Shown here in pieces: positions 15,273 to 16,379 of a DNA stretch of 16,379 nt. Origin of the DNA: CALJFL01 sp964590005 (lineage in GTDB: Bacteria; Pseudomonadota; Gammaproteobacteria; Pseudomonadales; Halieaceae); the NCBI GenBank assembly GCA_964590005.1, contig CAZPVJ010000066.1:1-16379 (forward strand), written 5' to 3'. The notes beneath the pieces are model-generated. The model did not search any database. It saw only the letters and a program-made list of their open reading frames with translations, and was not told the DNA's origin. Position 1 is the first letter of the stretch; each line of letters starts with the position of its first letter. Made by a program: the position numbers and the translations under genes.

Positions 15273-15700
15273 AAGCGCTGCTCGCCCTTGCTGTGCTGCT
15301 GTGCCCCCTGGTGGGTCAGGCCGCTGACATCAACCCGCAACGGGCAAAGTTTCACTACCAGATGCACTGCGAGGGTTGTCATACGCCTGACGGTACCGGC
15401 GCTATGTCAGTGCCCAGGATGAAGGACCAGGTCGGTCTTTTCCTCGAGACGCGCTCTGGTCGAGACTACCTGGTCAGGGTGCCGGGCTCGGCGACGTCAG
15501 CGCTGGAGAACGAGGAACTGGCCGAGGTGCTTAACTGGATCCTGGTGGAAATGGGCGGTGCCAGTGTGGCGCCTGATTTCCAGCCCTACTCTGCAGATGA
15601 GGTGGCTGAGCTCAGGAGCCAGCCCTTAAACGAAGTTGAGCGTTATCGCGCGCAATTGCTGACCGAAATTGCCGAACATCGCTCCCGACAGGCGAATTGA
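15269..15700 (+). CDS. Monohaem c-type cytochrome of the amine dehydrogenase operon
   Basis: A 143-residue periplasmic protein with a Sec signal peptide (cleavage near Ala18-Ala19) and one haem c site, Cys34-Glu-Gly-Cys37-His38. A methionine haem ligand is not obvious; Met46, Met51 and Met95 are candidates. A VPGSATSALENEELAEVLNWIL segment follows. The C-terminal tail (about 110-143) is charged and helical. It starts at GTG 15269 within the light-chain stop (GTGA). It probably carries electrons from TTQ toward the terminal oxidase, or serves in cofactor maturation. As I recall, the A. faecalis aau cluster also has a haem-protein gene after aauA. Confidence 0.88.
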   Translation: MKALLALAVLLCPLVGQAADINPQRAKFHYQMHCEGCHTPDGTGAMSVPRMKDQVGLFLETRSGRDYLVRVPGSATSALENEELAEVLNWILVEMGGASVAPDFQPYSADEVAELRSQPLNEVERYRAQLLTEIAEHRSRQAN

Positions 15701-15702
15701 CC

Positions 15703-16257
15703 ATGAAAGTATCTTACGCATTGTTTTCCATCCTGTTATTGACCAGCGTTGGGGTGAACGCGGAGGCGCCCGCCAAGGCGGCCACCTGCATCGCCTGCCA
15801 CGGTGCCGACGGCAATTCGGTGAATCCTGAATGGCCCAGCCTGGCAGGTCAGAACGCTGAGTACCTGGTGCGCCAGTTGAACCAGTTTCGCAGTGGGCAG
15901 CGCGAAAATGCGCTGATGGCGCCGATGATCGCCGCGCTCAATGATGATGACGTCCAGGCCCTGGCGGCCTACTACGAGGCGCAGACCCCGCGGGCCGCAG
16001 CCAGTGGCGACAGCGCGCTGGTGGCGAAAGGCCAGAACGTGGCCGCTTATTGTGTCTCCTGCCACGGTGGCAAAGGTAAGACGGCCAACCCCGAGTGGCC
16101 CAACCTCGCCGGACAGCAGGCGCGGTATATGGAGCAACAGTTGGTCGCCTATAAGTCAGGCGCACGCCAGCACCCGCATATGCAGACTGTGGTCCAGCGA
16201 CTCAATGAGGCAGATATGGCTGCGGTAGCGGCCTATTACAGCCAGATGCAACCGTGA
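15703..16257 (+). CDS. Dihaem cytochrome c, c4-like
   Basis: A 184-residue periplasmic dihaem cytochrome built from two similar class-I domains. There is a Sec signal peptide (about 1-20), then haem sites Cys29-Ile-Ala-Cys32-His33 and Cys117-Val-Ser-Cys120-His121. Each is followed by the repeat NPEWP.LAGQ (41-50 and 129-138) and a likely methionine ligand (Met72 or Met75; Met160 in HPHM). This is cytochrome c4 design, an electron carrier to terminal oxidases; it is much too short for MauG. I chose ATG at 15703; a TTG at 15697 overlapping the previous stop (TTGA) would add two residues and would fit the overlap pattern of this operon. Confidence 0.92.
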   Translation: MKVSYALFSILLLTSVGVNAEAPAKAATCIACHGADGNSVNPEWPSLAGQNAEYLVRQLNQFRSGQRENALMAPMIAALNDDDVQALAAYYEAQTPRAAASGDSALVAKGQNVAAYCVSCHGGKGKTANPEWPNLAGQQARYMEQQLVAYKSGARQHPHMQTVVQRLNEADMAAVAAYYSQMQP

Positions 16258-16379
16258 TCAATACCCGCCCGGTCAGGGCTAGTCTCTCGGGGCTGGCGAC
16301 CGGTGTACTGATGGCCATCGCGGCGCTAGCGCAATCCGCGCCCCCGGTGCCCGCAGACCTGCTTCTCACCAATGGAAAA
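16254..16379 (+). CDS. Exported amidohydrolase, 5' fragment
   Basis: The first 42 codons of a gene cut by the window edge. GTG at 16254 overlaps the stop of the dihaem cytochrome gene (GTGA). The translation has a basic start, a hydrophobic signal peptide (LSGLATGVLMAIAALAQSA) and then PADLLLTNGK, the opening of YtcJ-like amidohydrolase_3 proteins. Some members of that family are N-substituted formamide deformylases that release primary amines. A periplasmic amide hydrolase in an amine dehydrogenase operon would make sense, but 42 residues cannot prove it. Confidence 0.6.
   Translation, partial: MINTRPVRASLSGLATGVLMAIAALAQSAPPVPADLLLTNGK

Noticed and set aside
15703..16257. Dihaem protein as MauG
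   Set aside because: At 184 residues, with two class-I c4-type domains and NPEWP.LAGQ repeats, it is about half MauG length and of another fold.

Overview
The window is GC-rich DNA from a Gram-negative bacterium, most likely a marine gammaproteobacterium of the Halieaceae/Spongiibacteraceae kind. That placement is an inference from the TonB-dependent receptor style, the PaaX/PaaK pair and the general coding style; no rRNA or taxonomic marker is present. Coding density is very high, there are no mobile elements, tRNAs or CRISPR, and five transcription blocks can be read.

Left block (1-5530). A TonB-dependent outer-membrane receptor (minus strand, with its own intrinsic terminator at 24-49) diverges from an amidase-signature hydrolase and an AtoE-type short-chain carboxylate transporter (plus strand). 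The 238-bp divergent intergenic region holds a striking symmetric element at 2592-2674: two near-identical 27-bp arms in inverted orientation, each containing two TTGAC half-sites 21 bp apart. This is the geometry expected of two AraC-family regulator sites, one facing each gene.

Middle block (5518-9357, minus strand). A tight three-gene operon runs phenylacetate-CoA ligase (paaK), an AraC regulator with an OruR-type sensor domain, then a malonyl-CoA synthetase (matB). It ends tail-to-tail with the transporter gene, the two stops overlapping by 13 bp. paaK diverges from a paaX-type repressor gene (9470-10390), with a perfect palindrome (9435-9451) in the shared promoter.

Right block (10502-16379 and beyond, plus strand). 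A second AraC regulator (FeaR-like architecture) overlaps a phytanoyl-CoA dioxygenase-family gene. After a 129-bp gap comes a tryptophan tryptophylquinone (TTQ) amine dehydrogenase operon: heavy chain, MauE, MauD, light chain, a monohaem cytochrome c, a dihaem c4-like cytochrome, and the start of an exported amidohydrolase cut by the window edge. The light chain matches aromatic amine dehydrogenase (AauA) better than methylamine dehydrogenase. The genes from mauE onward are joined by overlapping stop/start codons.

How it fits together (inference): an exported hydrolase could release an aromatic amine in the periplasm. AADH would deaminate it to an arylacetaldehyde, passing electrons to the two c-type cytochromes. 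An aldehyde dehydrogenase, not in this window, would give the arylacetate, which PaaK activates and PaaX senses as the CoA ester. The receptor/amidase/AtoE/MatB genes look like a second, carboxylate-and-amide uptake module sharing regulators with the first. The whole may be one catabolic island for aryl-alkyl amines or their amides.
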